This document shows positions 6,798-7,024 of a DNA stretch of 7,024 bases, piece by piece (position 1 is the stretch's first letter; each line of letters begins with the position of its first letter). The stretch comes from Burkholderiaceae bacterium (lineage in GTDB: Bacteria; Pseudomonadota; Gammaproteobacteria; Burkholderiales; Burkholderiaceae_C), in the NCBI GenBank assembly GCA_023262645.1, contig JALRAA010000074.1, positions 1-7,024 of the forward strand, in the 5' to 3' direction. The notes beneath the pieces are model-generated. The model did no database searches. It saw only the letters and a list, made by a program, of their open reading frames with translations, and had not been told where the DNA came from. The translations under genes and the position numbers were made by a program.

Positions 6798-6825
6798 CCT
6801 TTTATCAAAAAGCTGGATAAAAAGG
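6798..6825. repeat. Imperfect inverted repeat upstream of the fasciclin gene
   Basis: CCTTTTATC (6798-6806) faces GATAAAAAGG (6816-6825), giving nine pairs with one bulged A around a 9-base loop. It lies about 65-90 bases upstream of the fasciclin start, between that gene and the tRNA fragment. It could be an operator or a processed hairpin. It lacks the GC-rich stem and trailing T run of a strong intrinsic terminator. The rest of 6735-6917 shows no coding sequence. Confidence 0.4.
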
Positions 6826-6917
6826 TTCTTTGTGATAACCCTGAAATAAAACTGACTATTTACAACTGACAGTTCGCTCAGGTGGGGGTTATTGAGGAAT
6901 ACAAGTAAACACAAAAT

Positions 6918-6963
6918 TGGTGCGTGGTGAGGGTTTCGAACCCCCGACCCCCGCCGTGTGAAG
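6918..6963 (-). tRNA. 3' half of a tRNA-Val (anticodon CAC); 5' half absent
   Basis: Read on the minus strand, the segment has an anticodon loop TTCACAC (6962-6956) with anticodon CAC at 6960-6958, which reads the valine codon GUG. Next come the anticodon 3' strand GGCGG, a variable loop GGGTC, a T-arm GGGGG-TTCGAAA-CCCTC with five pairs (one G-U), the acceptor 3' strand ACCACGC, discriminator A and encoded CCA (6920-6918). The expected anticodon 5' strand CCGCC is replaced by GAGTC, where only the loop-proximal three positions can pair. No D-arm (AGCTCAGTTGG-like) and no matching acceptor GCGTGGT occur in the remaining 57 bases. As it stands this is not a functional tRNA gene. A fragment starting at the anticodon arm and running to CCA is what tRNA-integrating elements leave at one end. 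A tRNA split by an intron or an assembly break are alternatives. Confidence 0.8.
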
Positions 6964-7024
6964 ACTCCGACAACTTGCCATTTTTCTGTTTAATATCAAC
7001 AAGTTAGAACATCAGGCCGGGGCC
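6964..7024. other. Unassigned DNA beyond the tRNA fragment, possibly the edge of an integrated element
   Basis: These 61 bases replace the expected 5' half of the tRNA. No gene is visible. A short inverted repeat, AACTTG at 6972-6977 against CAAGTT at 7000-7005, flanks a T-rich stretch, and the last bases form a GC-rich GGCC-CC/GG-GGCC-like motif. By the usual logic of tRNA integration, the chromosomal flank is to the left (fasciclin side) and the element would extend to the right. Confidence 0.35.

Noticed and set aside
6918..6967. 3' end of a tmRNA (ssrA)
   Set aside because: The T-arm is preceded by an ordinary five-base variable loop and a proper anticodon loop with CAC, which fits a tRNA and not the tmRNA layout.
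6918..7024. tRNA-Val interrupted by a group I intron rather than truncated
   Set aside because: Known bacterial tRNA group I introns sit in the anticodon loop, but here the whole seven-base loop is intact and identity is lost in the stem. No intron core can be recognised in the 61 bases available. It cannot be fully excluded because the window ends.

Overview
The window looks like chromosomal DNA of a Gram-negative proteobacterium. Three products carry Sec-type signal peptides, there is a Liv-type amino-acid or carboxylate importer, and base composition is moderate (near half GC by eye). The style of the LivFG, thiolase, cyclase, 7TMR-DISM and fasciclin genes suggests a betaproteobacterium, most likely Burkholderiales. 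That assignment is inference, since no 16S or other phylogenetic marker is present.

Left part (1-3466, plus strand): a tightly spaced operon that enters from beyond the left edge. It holds the end of a LivF-type ABC ATPase and a LivG-type ATPase that overlaps it by 4 bases. After 28 bases comes a 394-residue thiolase with all catalytic residues, and after another 28 bases a cyclase-family (PF04199-type) metal-dependent hydrolase. Together they suggest uptake of an organic acid or amino-acid-like substrate, hydrolysis of a ring or amide bond, and thiolytic cleavage of a beta-ketoacyl-CoA. The substrate cannot be read from the sequence.

Middle part (3467-6281): a small secreted NTF2/SnoaL-like (DUF4440-type) protein on the minus strand faces away from a 728-residue plus-strand membrane signalling protein. 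The latter has a signal peptide, a periplasmic sensor domain, seven membrane helices, a coiled coil and a SpoIIE/PP2C serine/threonine phosphatase domain. The 144-base gap between them holds plausible promoters for both.

Right part (6282-7024): a secreted single-domain fasciclin (FAS1) protein on the minus strand. Its stop codon directly abuts that of the phosphatase gene, and its extreme C-terminus does not look like a normal FAS1 ending. Upstream lies a non-coding AT-rich region, then the 3' half of a tRNA-Val (anticodon CAC) on the minus strand with no 5' half in the window. This looks like an attachment-site scar, so an integrated element may begin just to the right of the tRNA fragment, at or beyond the window end. 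No complete novel system is visible. The tRNA fragment and the altered fasciclin end are the most unusual points.
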